A stretch of DNA of 64,000 nt from contig CP159373.1 of assembly GCA_032595685.2 (NCBI GenBank), positions 3,499,907 to 3,563,906 of the forward strand. Reading direction: 5' to 3'. Source of the stretch: Candidatus Electrothrix aestuarii. GTDB lineage: Bacteria > Desulfobacterota > Desulfobulbia > Desulfobulbales > Desulfobulbaceae. Of this stretch, positions 38,683-47,371 are shown one piece after another (position 1 is the first letter of the stretch; the number at the start of each line of letters is the position of its first letter). The notes under the pieces were generated by a model. It made no database searches, had not been told where the DNA came from, and saw only the letters and a list, made by a program, of their open reading frames with translations. The translations under genes and the position numbers were made by a program.

Positions 38683-38691
38683 CAAGGTGAC

Positions 38692-41271
38692 CTACTTAGA
38701 AGAAGTAAATCGGAGATTTTGCTGCATCTGCATATTGTCTATTTGTGCAGCCCCTTTTTCTGTCAATGCAAAGTAATGTAATGCCGTTAGGAGGTCACCG
38801 TTCTTTTGTTCCTGTATTCCGTTGTTCCAATAGTTCATGGCCAGTTGCAGCTGGGCATTCCGTCCGTTCTCTTCTGCTTCTGTTCTTGCTCGGTCAGCAC
38901 GAACTTTCTGCTGTTTCGCTTCCCACCACTGCCACCCGGCCACCCCCGACAAGGCAAGGGCAACCAGCAAACCAACAGAAAGGATCGCCATATTTATCTT
39001 CCGTTGTCGCTCCCTGGCCTGTCGGGCTGCCTCCCGCTCAGCCTCCTGCTCCTTTTTCTTTCGTAGTTCTTGTTCCCGCAACTGCTCGCTGTTCTCTATA
39101 AACTCCAGCTCCTCTTTATCCAGATGGCCCGCATGCGTTTTGCGCCACTTCAATGCCTCATCCAGCGGTAACCCCCGCAATAAGGCCCCTTCATCCTTCC
39201 CGCTCTCCTGCCACTGCCGGAGCAAAACCCGCAACTTCTCCTGCCAGACCAAAAACTCCCGATCCTCATCTACCCATTGCCGCAAAGTCTGCCAACGACG
39301 GATCAGGGCCTCATGGACCACCTCCACCGTATCTTCCTCTTCCACCCGTCCAGTCACCACCAGCCGATGATCAGCCAGACGGGTAATCACCTCCCGGTTT
39401 TCTGGCCGGATCTGCTCCAGAGTAGCCACCTGCCGGGTATCCTCTGTGCCCTGTCCCGGACGGACCAATTTCAAGAAAATATGGCGAAGCCGATCCTTAT
39501 CCTGTTCATCAAACTCGGCATAGACCTCATCCGCATGATTAGCCAGGGCCTGCTGCACCCCGCCGATGGCCGTATAGGCATCATGACTGATCCGTCGGAA
39601 TTCCTGCCGCTCCCAGAGCTGGGTCAGGCAGAACTCCAACAGGGGCAGGCTGCCCGGTTCGCTGCCCACATCCTGGACAATAAGCTGGGCTAGGCCCGGA
39701 TCAAATTCCACCCCGAACATGGCCGCAGGCTGTTCCACCGCCTCGCGCAGGTCTTTTTCGCTCATGGGTGGGATAATAAAAGGCGGGCAATGACTCAGGG
39801 CCTCAGCCAGAGCAGGGTAACCGGCAGCAGATTCCAGAAAATCCGCCCGCATAGTGATCAGCACCGTGAAATTCTCTGTGTGCCGGGCTTCCAGCAGGCT
39901 CTCTATGTATCGCGAGATAAGTTCCCGGTCAGTATTCAGGGTGAACAGCTCCTCGAACTGATCAATAATAAGGAGAAAACGTTGATTATTATTTTGTCCG
40001 CTGATTTGATGGACAATACTGCTCAGGGCCAGGGAACCGGCATGGAGTTTTTCCCGAAGCTCATTGCTTTTTTCCAAACGGAGGAGAGGATCGTCATAGA
40101 GAAAGGGGACCAGTGCCGATGATAGCTCATAAAAGGGTTGTTTTCTGGGGAGACAACGGGCAATCAGCCAGTTGCCGGTCCTGCGCAGGATCGGAACCAG
40201 CCCGGCAAAGACCGCAGAAGACTTCCCGCTACCGCTGGCTCCGATGACTGCGACAAAGTCCTGCTCCCCCACAATCCGTTGAATTCGGGCCACGGTCTCG
40301 GTCCGACCGAAGTAGAGCAGGGCATCCTTTTCCCCAAAGGCCTCCAGGCCGAGGTAGGGATTGGCCGGGCGGCTGAGTTGTTCCATCTCCGGGAAGGCGG
40401 CAATCAGCTGTGTGGCCGGGATCATAGAGGTGACCACCTTGTTGTGCCGGTTCTGCATGGTAAGGACCATGCCGCAGACCGCGTTTTCCTGCACTGCCCA
40501 GACCGGGGTGCCGTCAAAGCCGGATTTGCAAGAGGCTTTCTTGTCCGGCTCAACAATGTCAGCATTCTGGAGGGCTGTAAGCTGCTGCTCGACAGTATCC
40601 CGGTCGGTACGGGTTTCCTTAATCCGATGCTCCAGGCGTAATCGTTCTTCCGAACGGGTCTCCAGGATATGGTCTTTTTCCAGGGCCTGAAGTTTTTCCG
40701 CAAGCAGCTTCCATTGCTCCTGAAGTTCCTTAATGCTATAGGTTTGCTGCTGTTGTTCACCATCAGGAGCAAGGGGATAATCCCGACAGTGGATTTCAAT
40801 CAGCCCACCGGCGGTTACTCCCTGGAGGAGGCCATTGGTATACGTGCCCTGGTCAGTCCCTTCAGGAAAACCGCACATCCTGACCTTTGCCTCGGCCTGG
40901 GAACCTTCCTGTTGTTCTGTCAGGACAAGAGCGGCTGGGTGCAAGCTGGAAGGGAGCGGTGTATCTGCGAGCAGTTCCAGTACAGCAATATCCTGAATAT
41001 CACCACCGGAATTATCCTCCTGTCCTGGAAGCCAGTGCAGGATTTTCGCCCGCAGCAAGGGCTGATTTTTGACCAAGGGAAAGTCCAGGATAATTTCAGC
41101 ATCCGGTCGATTCGGGTTGTTCTGAGACTCTCCCAAGGCATCGTTAACCACGTGGGCACAGGTCATGATATGTTTTGGTGTGACCAGAAAGCCCACACCA
41201 AAAGCCCGACGTGAAGGACCGCTGTCAGTCAGGATGCGGACAAGGGAGGATTCGAGAGATGATGAGGGCAT
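38692..41271 (-). CDS. Trypsin-like / nSTAND1 NTPase protein, upstream half of split gene
   Basis: 859 aa. Residues 1-260 form a trypsin-like fold: His40 in MTCAHVV and Asp94 in QDIAVLEL are present, but the Ser site reads GFDGTPVW with Asp253 in place of the catalytic Ser. A coiled-coil insert (about 165-230) is rich in Glu, Leu and Arg. The novel-STAND block NPYLGLEAFGEKDALLYFGR precedes Walker A GASGSGKSS (Lys350) and Walker B FLLIIDQFEELF near 435. A charged helix and one membrane segment (about 760-782) follow, before the stop at 38692. nSTAND1 proteins are found in bacterial conflict and phage-defence systems; the WD40 sensor lies downstream after in-frame stops. Product role is inferred. 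Confidence 0.8.
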   Translation of the reverse strand: MPSSSLESSLVRILTDSGPSRRAFGVGFLVTPKHIMTCAHVVNDALGESQNNPNRPDAEIILDFPLVKNQPLLRAKILHWLPGQEDNSGGDIQDIAVLELLADTPLPSSLHPAALVLTEQQEGSQAEAKVRMCGFPEGTDQGTYTNGLLQGVTAGGLIEIHCRDYPLAPDGEQQQQTYSIKELQEQWKLLAEKLQALEKDHILETRSEERLRLEHRIKETRTDRDTVEQQLTALQNADIVEPDKKASCKSGFDGTPVWAVQENAVCGMVLTMQNRHNKVVTSMIPATQLIAAFPEMEQLSRPANPYLGLEAFGEKDALLYFGRTETVARIQRIVGEQDFVAVIGASGSGKSSAVFAGLVPILRRTGNWLIARCLPRKQPFYELSSALVPFLYDDPLLRLEKSNELREKLHAGSLALSSIVHQISGQNNNQRFLLIIDQFEELFTLNTDRELISRYIESLLEARHTENFTVLITMRADFLESAAGYPALAEALSHCPPFIIPPMSEKDLREAVEQPAAMFGVEFDPGLAQLIVQDVGSEPGSLPLLEFCLTQLWERQEFRRISHDAYTAIGGVQQALANHADEVYAEFDEQDKDRLRHIFLKLVRPGQGTEDTRQVATLEQIRPENREVITRLADHRLVVTGRVEEEDTVEVVHEALIRRWQTLRQWVDEDREFLVWQEKLRVLLRQWQESGKDEGALLRGLPLDEALKWRKTHAGHLDKEELEFIENSEQLREQELRKKKEQEAEREAARQARERQRKINMAILSVGLLVALALSGVAGWQWWEAKQQKVRADRARTEAEENGRNAQLQLAMNYWNNGIQEQKNGDLLTALHYFALTEKGAAQIDNMQMQQNLRFTSSK

Positions 41272-41631
41272 AACGGATTTCTGGTGTGAGAGTATTGTTT
41301 GTTGGTGATAACCGGTATGATTCTTTTGTATTTTTTTATTCTACATAAAAAATGTAGCTTAATTCAAGCGATATTTCGTCCATTTGGATGTGATCTTGCC
41401 TGATGAAGAAATTTACGCGTGGGTAATGAATGATGATATGCTGGCGGGTTCAACGCGTAAACGAGTACCTTTCTCAATACACCCCATACCCCATAGTGCT
41501 CTTTCCTTGAAGTTTCCTCAGGGTACAGGTAAACTCCATTGATAAAGAAGATCGGCGCCTTCCTGCACATTCATTTTTTACGGATATCTCAGGCCACGCC
41601 GGAAAGAGTACTTTTTCAGGAGACTGCACCT
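41272..41631. other. Divergent intergenic region
   Basis: AT-rich stretch between the STAND gene and the malic enzyme gene. It holds a small hairpin CTACAT/ATGTAG near 41342. No gene or RNA was recognised; the promoters of both flanking genes should lie here. Confidence 0.5.
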
Positions 41632-43368
41632 ATGTCGGAGACTTCCGCCCTGTTCAAATACGATGAATATGGCAATACCCGTGAGATCTATGTCTATGCC
41701 AGCGGGCTCAGCCTTCATTCAGATCCTTTTATTAACCGGGGAACTGCCTTCACCAATGATGAGCGGCAGCGTCTCGGACTGATTGCCATGCTGCCCCCTG
41801 CTGTGCGCAGTCTGGAAGAGCAGGTGGAAAATAGCCGGATTAAGGTGGAGGCCAAGGACTCGGATATTGAGCGCTTTGTCTATATCCGTTCGCTTTTTGA
41901 TCGCAATGTGACCCTGGCCCATGCCCTGATCAAGAGCGATATCAGCCGTTACATGTCGATTATCTATACCCCGACCGTGGGATATGCCTGTCAGCAGTAC
42001 TCCTCCATGTTTCGCTCAGCCAATGGGCTCCATTTTCATCCCGGGAATATTGATCAGGCAGAGAATGTGTTGCGTCGATTCCAGCAGCGGGATATCCGGG
42101 TTGCTGTGGTAACGGATAACCATGGTATTCTTGGACTCGGTGATCAGGGCGCTGGCGGGATCGCCATCTGCCTGGGTAAGCTGATGCTCTATACCCAGGG
42201 GGCAGGCATTGCGCCTTGGCATTGCCTCCCCATCTCTTTGGATGTGGGGACCAATAATGAGGCCTTGCTCAATGATCATGAATATCTGGGCTGGCGGCAT
42301 AAGCGCATTGCCGGGGATCAGTATATCGATTTTATCCAGCGTTTTGCCCGGGCCTTCCGCAATGTTTTTCCCAGTGCTCTGTGCCAGTGGGAAGATTTTT
42401 CCAAGCAGAATGCCTTTGCCATCCGCGATACCTTTCTCCATGATATGATCTCCTTTAACGATGATATCCAAGGGACTGGATCTGTGGCTTTGGCAGCTAT
42501 TTACACGGCTATGCGGATCAAGCAGGAAAAGCTGTCACAGCAGAAGTTCCTTATTCATGGAGCCGGGGCAGGGGGGATTGGTATTGCAGAGCAGATCATG
42601 ATTGCTCTGTGCGCGGAAGGCCTGTCAGAAGAGGAGGCACGTCGCCAGATTTTCACCCTGGATTCCAGGGGGCTGATCACCACGGATCGCGAGCTGTTGC
42701 CCTATAAACAGAAGTTTGCCCAAGATCCGGCAGCACTGGAGTGGCTCCGGGAAGAAAAAGATGGAGTGCTGGAGAATGTAGTCAAACAGGCAGGGATTAC
42801 AGTCCTCATTGGTACTTCAGGGCAGCCTGGATGTTTTAGCAAGGAGGTTGTTACGGCACTGCTGGAGCATACAGAGCGCCCGGTTGTTATGCCGCTTTCC
42901 AATCCTACCGATCATGCTGAGGCGGTCCCGGCAGATATTTATAACTGGACCAGAGGGCTCGCTTTGGTAGGAACAGGTTCCCCCTTCCCGGATGTGCTCT
43001 ATGAGGGGCGGGCCTTTTTTGTGGCTCAGGCGAATAATGTTTTTGTTTTTCCAGGAGTTGGCCTCGGTGCCTTGGTGTCCGGCTCACGGGCTGTACTACC
43101 GGAATTTTTTACCGCTGCTGCCAGCGCTGTTTCCTCCTGTGTGAGCCTTGATGCCATGCGGGATGGCGCACTTCTTCCTCCTGTGACAGATCTTTCCAAG
43201 ATAAGCATCAAAGTTGCTCAGGCCGTAGGTGAGGCGGCCATTGCTGCGGGGGTAAGTCGTCCCTGTGCCTTCTCTACGTTCCAGCATAATAACGATCCAG
43301 TGCGTTTGCAGAAATTAATCCGTAATTTTCGCTGGCAACCAGCGTATTTGCCTCTGGTTGCCATGTAG
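41632..43368 (+). CDS. maeA: NAD-type malic enzyme
   Basis: 578 aa from ATG 41632, chosen for AGGAG upstream and because MSETSALFKYDEYGNTREI starts close to family practice; the frame extends further up without a better site. Decarboxylates malate to pyruvate with NAD(P) in the cytoplasm. Motifs: IIYTPTVGYACQQYS near the malic N-terminal signature, then RVAVVTDNHGILGLGDQGAGG (the catalytic Tyr/Lys region), FNDDIQGTGSVALAA and the NAD loop GAGAGGIGIAEQ. It closes with LSNPTDHAEAVPADIYNW. Transcription appears independent; a TM2 gene follows on the same strand. Confidence 0.93.
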   Translation: MSETSALFKYDEYGNTREIYVYASGLSLHSDPFINRGTAFTNDERQRLGLIAMLPPAVRSLEEQVENSRIKVEAKDSDIERFVYIRSLFDRNVTLAHALIKSDISRYMSIIYTPTVGYACQQYSSMFRSANGLHFHPGNIDQAENVLRRFQQRDIRVAVVTDNHGILGLGDQGAGGIAICLGKLMLYTQGAGIAPWHCLPISLDVGTNNEALLNDHEYLGWRHKRIAGDQYIDFIQRFARAFRNVFPSALCQWEDFSKQNAFAIRDTFLHDMISFNDDIQGTGSVALAAIYTAMRIKQEKLSQQKFLIHGAGAGGIGIAEQIMIALCAEGLSEEEARRQIFTLDSRGLITTDRELLPYKQKFAQDPAALEWLREEKDGVLENVVKQAGITVLIGTSGQPGCFSKEVVTALLEHTERPVVMPLSNPTDHAEAVPADIYNWTRGLALVGTGSPFPDVLYEGRAFFVAQANNVFVFPGVGLGALVSGSRAVLPEFFTAAASAVSSCVSLDAMRDGALLPPVTDLSKISIKVAQAVGEAAIAAGVSRPCAFSTFQHNNDPVRLQKLIRNFRWQPAYLPLVAM

Positions 43369-43404
43369 CAGGAAACTTCATGGCAAGAGAAAGGAGAGTT
43401 GATA

Positions 43405-43797
43405 ATGAGTAAGCGTGACACGCATAGTGTAACAATAGGATACATTCTCTGGATTTTTGGTTTCATGGGAATGCATCGCTTTTATTACGGCAAACCGATT
43501 TCCGGTACCATTTATTTTTTCACCCTGGGGCTGCTCGGTATTGGTTGGATTGTTGATCTTTTTCTGATTCCCGGCATGGATAGTGAGGCTGATCTGCGCT
43601 TTGCTCCTGGTCCTATAGATTACAACCTCTGCTGGATTTTCCTGGTTTTTTTGGGTGCCTTTGGGATCCACCGTATGTATATGGGAAAATGGGTGAGCGG
43701 GATTATCTACCTTTTCACTGTAGGGCTGTTCGGTTTAGGTATTCTCTATGATCTCTGGACGCTCAATGATCAGATTACTGTTGTGAATAAAAGTTAG
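43405..43797 (+). CDS. Duplicated TM2-domain membrane protein
   Basis: 130 aa from ATG 43405, which has AAGGAGAG upstream. Two TM2-like units follow each other: GYILWIFGFMGMHRFYYGKP...FTLGLLGIGWIVDLF and WIFLVFLGAFGIHRMYMGKW...FTVGLFGLGILYDLW. Each contains two helices joined by the G-x-H-R-[FM]-Y-x-G-K turn, so four membrane spans are predicted. The N-terminus is short and basic. TM2 proteins are membrane proteins of unknown biochemical role. Confidence 0.82.
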   Translation: MSKRDTHSVTIGYILWIFGFMGMHRFYYGKPISGTIYFFTLGLLGIGWIVDLFLIPGMDSEADLRFAPGPIDYNLCWIFLVFLGAFGIHRMYMGKWVSGIIYLFTVGLFGLGILYDLWTLNDQITVVNKS

Positions 43798-43958
43798 AAC
43801 AGGGTGTTGTCGCATTGGAGAAGCGGAGGTGCTCCTTGGATCCCTAAGCTTTTCCATTGCAATCGCCTTGAATCTATGGCACCTTTATTTTTAATATAAA
43901 GCTCTCAATTTTTCTCTCACCTAATCACTGTATGATGTCTTTCCCTCCTATTCCTCCA

Positions 43959-44092
43959 TATACCTGAGGCCGTAAAACGGTACCCGGCCCAGTTGGGGCT
44001 GGCAGGATATAACAGCGGTGACCTCTCCCCTCTGATTTTTTCGGAAATTTATTCCCCGTTCTGAAGATCAGACGAGCAGAAGGCCGTCTGAT
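43959..44092 (+). ncRNA. Candidate structured leader RNA, copy A (upstream of HesB/double-cubane operon)
   Basis: Aligned over its whole length with copy B at 50948. TATAC-TGA is followed by hairpin GCCGT/ACGG, then hairpin CCGGCCC/GGGCTGG, then GATATAACAGCGG and CCTC, and CTGATTT 73 nt after the start. The 3' part has ATCAGACG...CGTCTGAT (44067-44092), whose 5' arm could instead pair with the CTGAT at 44032. Such exclusive pairing is typical of riboswitch expression platforms. The gene start is about 210 nt further on. I recognise no known class. Confidence 0.55.
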
Positions 44093-44300
44093 GCCATCTC
44101 ATCGCGCATTTCGCGAGCAGGAATCTCTCTTGTCTTAATTTTTGGAGAGTGTTCTCTGTAATAGTATGTTTTCTCAAAATGTATTCTGCTTTTGAACTCA
44201 TTGTCGGGCTGACGGCTTGGATTTGTTCGGGACGGAACGAGTAATCTCGTTCTTTGTATTTCCCGGTTTATAACTTTATTAATAATTTCAGGAGAAAATC

Positions 44301-44663
44301 ATGATTGAAGTAACAGAATCAGCAATTGCAAACATCAAGGAATACCTGGGACAGCAGAACATTGAGTCCTCTGTACGTATTTTTCTGATGTCCGGTGGAT
44401 GTTCAGGACCCAGCTTGGGACTGGCCCTTGATGAGGCCAAGGAAAACGACCTGAGCTTTGAGCAGGAAGGCGTGAGCTTTCTGGTAGAAAAGGCTCTCAC
44501 AGAAACCTGTGGCGCCATCAAGGTAGATTATCTTGAGGCCAGCAGCAGCAGCGACTGTGGTTGTTCCTCCGGTGGTGGTTTCAGTATCACCAGCGAAAAA
44601 CCGTTGGCAGGAGGAGGCGATGGCGGTTCCTGCGGTTGTTCCTGCAACGGTTCCTGCGGTTGA
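44301..44663 (+). CDS. HesB/IscA-like Fe-S carrier with Cys-rich tail
   Basis: 120 aa with GGAGAAAAT before the ATG. The N-terminal two-thirds have the HesB/IscA pattern: MIEVTESAIANIKEYL, RIFLMSGGCSGPSLGLALDEA with the first conserved Cys and the TCGAIKVDYLEA strand. The usual paired Cys site appears as DCGCSSGGGFSI. It then carries an unusual Gly/Cys-rich end (GSCGCSCNGSCG) that could bind a cluster or metal. It lies 14 bp before the double-cubane gene and downstream of structured RNA copy A, so it may supply clusters to that protein. Confidence 0.8.
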   Translation: MIEVTESAIANIKEYLGQQNIESSVRIFLMSGGCSGPSLGLALDEAKENDLSFEQEGVSFLVEKALTETCGAIKVDYLEASSSSDCGCSSGGGFSITSEKPLAGGGDGGSCGCSCNGSCG

Positions 44664-44677
44664 TCCGGGAGGCGAAA

Positions 44678-45967
44678 ATGAGTGATTTTGAAGTCAAGGC
44701 CTACCCGGAGCTGTGGCAATCTCTGGACGTGGATGTGGAGCGTTTTGACAAGGCCCGCAAGATGCTGGGTGATGTCTATGCGCAAGCCTTCCTCAGCCAG
44801 GAGAATCGTCCCAAGGCTATGGCCTATTTTGATGAGATGATCGCTGAGTTACACGGCGGGCGGATCAAGGAATTGGTGGAGGCTAAAGCCGAGGGAAAAC
44901 CGGTAGTCGGTACCTTCTGTGTCTACATCCCGGAAGAGATTGTTCTTGCTGCGGGTGGTATATGCATTGGGCTCTGCGGTGGTTCGCAGGGCTCTGTGCC
45001 GGATGCAGAAAAGACCCTGCCCCGTAATATCTGTCCAATGGTTAAATCTGCCTATGGTTTTAAGGCTGGCCGAATCTGCCCCTATTTTCAGGTAGCAGAT
45101 TTCCTCTATGGCGAGACAACCTGTGATGCCAAGAAAAAGACCTGGGAATTGCTGGATCGTCTGATCCCCACCCATGTGATGGAGATTCCCCAGACCAAGA
45201 AGCCGCAGAGCATTGCGCTGTGGCATGAAGAGGTCAAGGCCTTTAAGGTTAAGATGGAAGAGACCACGGGCAAGGAAATAACCGAGGCTGATCTGGCGGC
45301 GGCGATTAAATTGATGAATAATAAGCGCAAGGCATTGCAACGGTTGAATAACCTGCGTCATTATAATCCTTCCCCGATTTCCGGTAAAGACGGCCTGCTT
45401 ATTGAGCAGATCGCCTTTTATGATGATCCGGTTCGCTTTACCGAGAAGCTCAACGCCCTCTGCGATGAGCTGGACGAGCGGGTCGCGCAGCAGGTGACGG
45501 TCCAGGGACAGAAGAGCGCCCGGGTGATGGTCGCTGGTTCGCCAATGGCCCTGCCCAACTGGAAGGTACATAACCTGGTGGAAGGGGCTGGGGCGGTAAT
45601 CGTTAACGAGGAATCCTGCATAGGTACCCGTTATTTCAAGGACCTGATTGATGAGTCCGTCACTGGTATGGACAATATGCTGGCTGCGCTCACTGATCGT
45701 TACAAGGAAATTGATTGCTCCTGCTTTACCCCCAATAACGAGCGGATTGACCAGGTGGTCAAGGAGTTCCGTGAGTCCGGGGCCCAGGGAATCATCAACT
45801 ACTCTCTCCAGTTCTGCCATACCTATAATATCGAGGAAGTACGGATCCGCGAGGCCTGTGATAAGGAAGGAATTCCCTATCTCTCGCTGGAATCCGATTA
45901 TTCCCCGGAGGATATGGGGCAGATGCAGACCCGGATTGAGGCCTTTTTGGAACAGCTGAGTGACTAA
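44678..45967 (+). CDS. Double-cubane-cluster protein (2-hydroxyacyl-CoA dehydratase family, YjiM-like)
   Basis: 429 aa from ATG 44678 (GGGAGG upstream; the longer open frame overlaps the HesB gene out of frame and is not real). The family binds Fe-S clusters; the single-polypeptide members, called DCCP, carry a [8Fe-9S] double cubane, are activated by a dedicated ATPase, and can reduce small molecules such as acetylene. Conserved Cys lie in FCVYIPEEIVLAAGGICIGL, NICPMVKSAYGFK, GRICPYFQ, ESCIGTRYF and QFCHTYNIEEVRIREAC. Physiological substrates are not established. The activator is at 46051 after a hairpin repeat. Assignment as DCCP rather than a true dehydratase subunit rests on gene pairing and architecture. 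Confidence 0.85.
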   Translation: MSDFEVKAYPELWQSLDVDVERFDKARKMLGDVYAQAFLSQENRPKAMAYFDEMIAELHGGRIKELVEAKAEGKPVVGTFCVYIPEEIVLAAGGICIGLCGGSQGSVPDAEKTLPRNICPMVKSAYGFKAGRICPYFQVADFLYGETTCDAKKKTWELLDRLIPTHVMEIPQTKKPQSIALWHEEVKAFKVKMEETTGKEITEADLAAAIKLMNNKRKALQRLNNLRHYNPSPISGKDGLLIEQIAFYDDPVRFTEKLNALCDELDERVAQQVTVQGQKSARVMVAGSPMALPNWKVHNLVEGAGAVIVNEESCIGTRYFKDLIDESVTGMDNMLAALTDRYKEIDCSCFTPNNERIDQVVKEFRESGAQGIINYSLQFCHTYNIEEVRIREACDKEGIPYLSLESDYSPEDMGQMQTRIEAFLEQLSD

Positions 45968-46027
45968 GTAGGGGCGAACCCCTGTGTTCGCCCTTATTTT
46001 CGGGCAGGCACAGGGGCCTGCCCCTAC
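45968..46027. repeat. GTAGGGGC-type repeat with two nested hairpins
   Basis: The outer ends GTAGGGGC and GCCCCTAC form a perfect inverted repeat. Inside are GGGCGAAC/GTTCGCCC-type and GGGCAGGC/GCCTGCCC-type stems, so the unit could form a three-arm cruciform or RNA junction. It begins one base after the double-cubane stop and sits between it and its activator gene. Confidence 0.75.
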
Positions 46028-46050
46028 AACCTGTAAGGAGAACATGGAGT

Positions 46051-46794
46051 ATGTATATCGGTGTTGATTTGGGTTCCCGGACCGTGAAAATGGCGGTTTG
46101 GGATGGGGAATGCCTGGTGGCGCATCGAATTGTTGAGTCCGGCTTTGAGCCCCATCGACAAGCGGAAAAGATGATTGCTGATTTCCGGGCAGACAAGGTA
46201 GTTGCCACTGGTTATGGGCGCCATCTTGCGGCAGAGCATTTTGCCGACCAGGTCATCACCGAAATCAAGGCCCATGCCTTGGGTATTCGTCATCACCTGC
46301 CCGACTGCACCACCATCGTTGATGTGGGCGGGCAGGATTCCAAGGTCATCACCCTGAATGCTCAGGGCAAGGTGGCTCATTTTCAGATGAATGATAAATG
46401 CGCTGCCGGAACCGGGCGCTTTTTAGAGATTATGGCCGCCTCTCTGGCCTATCCGCTGGCAGAGTTCGGCCAAGCGGCCCTTGCTGCGGAGCAGGAGGTG
46501 CAGATCAACTCCATGTGTACGGTCTTTGCCGAATCTGAGGTGATCTCCATGAAAAACCGAGGGGTTCCCCGTGAGCAGATCGCTCGGGCCGTGCATAGTT
46601 CTGTGGTTACTCGTCTGATCGCCATGCTTTCACGCACTGGTTACGGTGAGACTGTGGCCTTTTCCGGTGGGGTGGCTAATAATCCCTGTATGGTGCAAAT
46701 GCTCCAGGAGCGGCTCGGTGACACCCAGGTGCTGGTGCCGGAGTTCCCGGATATTACAGGTGCCTTTGGGGCGGCCTTGGCGGCAACTGATTGA
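46051..46794 (+). CDS. ATPase activator of the double-cubane protein (BadF/BadG/BcrA/HgdC family)
   Basis: 247 aa, ASKHA-fold ATPase that binds a [4Fe-4S] cluster between two subunits and injects low-potential electrons into its partner using ATP. Phosphate 1 motif GVDLGSRTVKMAVWD at the N-terminus, IVDVGGQDSKVI in the middle, the cluster-ligand Cys in NDKCAAGTGRFLE and SMCTVFAESEVIS, and the adenosine motif AFSGGVANNPCMV near the end. The length matches single-domain YjiL/HgdC activators. Its ATG lies 84 bp after the stop of its partner, inside the same operon. Confidence 0.9.
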   Translation: MYIGVDLGSRTVKMAVWDGECLVAHRIVESGFEPHRQAEKMIADFRADKVVATGYGRHLAAEHFADQVITEIKAHALGIRHHLPDCTTIVDVGGQDSKVITLNAQGKVAHFQMNDKCAAGTGRFLEIMAASLAYPLAEFGQAALAAEQEVQINSMCTVFAESEVISMKNRGVPREQIARAVHSSVVTRLIAMLSRTGYGETVAFSGGVANNPCMVQMLQERLGDTQVLVPEFPDITGAFGAALAATD

Positions 46795-47371
46795 TTTTAC
46801 CCAGATGAGCTGTCCGCTTATCTGGTTCTCCAGCAAACTTCCTTAATTATAAAACCCATACATTCTCTGTGGTTCCCTCCATATTGGATTTGTGCTACCC
46901 TCTATTTTTGCATGTAGTACGGTAAATCCGCACCGGATGTGCTTTTGTTAACTTGATCACTATTCCAGCGTTTTAAAAAGTTCTTGACGAGGAAATGAAC
47001 CAGAATTACGCTGGGAGAAATCATTTCTTTCACGATCGGCGTAGCATCCACCTCAATATTGGAGTATCTCGTGCAAGCAACTCAATGGCGTGTTGAATAC
47101 AATATCTTCATCGTTCTCTATTCTATAAAATTTGTTTCGTTCCTACCCGTTGGTTCAAGCCAGAGCAGAAGATCTGTTTCTTGCTATAAACGAAGATAAT
47201 TCCCAAGATAACCTAGATGAAGAATAAGGCTTGTTAGGATGTAAGGCAAGAAGCAACAGCTCCACTGTATATAAGTTTTTGCTAGTCAGGTTGCGTTTGG
47301 AAACGGCTTTACTTTGAACAATTCACAAATCGTCTTTCCAACGACAAATTTTTAAAATAGAAGGAAACCCG
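46795..47371. other. Intergenic, no gene seen
   Basis: 577 bp between the activator and the sensor kinase. It contains a short CCAGCG...CGCTGG inverted repeat (46972-47013) and a ribosome site AGAAGGAA before the kinase ATG. No RNA or protein was recognised. Confidence 0.5.

Noticed and set aside
41364-41570. 68-codon minus-strand frame before the malic enzyme
   Set aside because: No ribosome site or conserved motif; lies in the expected promoter region of two divergent genes.
44661-44663. TGA at the end of the Cys-rich HesB-like protein as a possible selenocysteine codon
   Set aside because: The frame meets another TGA six codons later at the start of the next gene, and no clear SECIS hairpin follows.
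44849-46045. Long minus-strand frame opposite the double-cubane gene
   Set aside because: Shadow of a GC-biased coding strand; the plus strand encodes a clear conserved family. The same applies to long antisense frames in carA, carB, gyrA and the GH31 gene.
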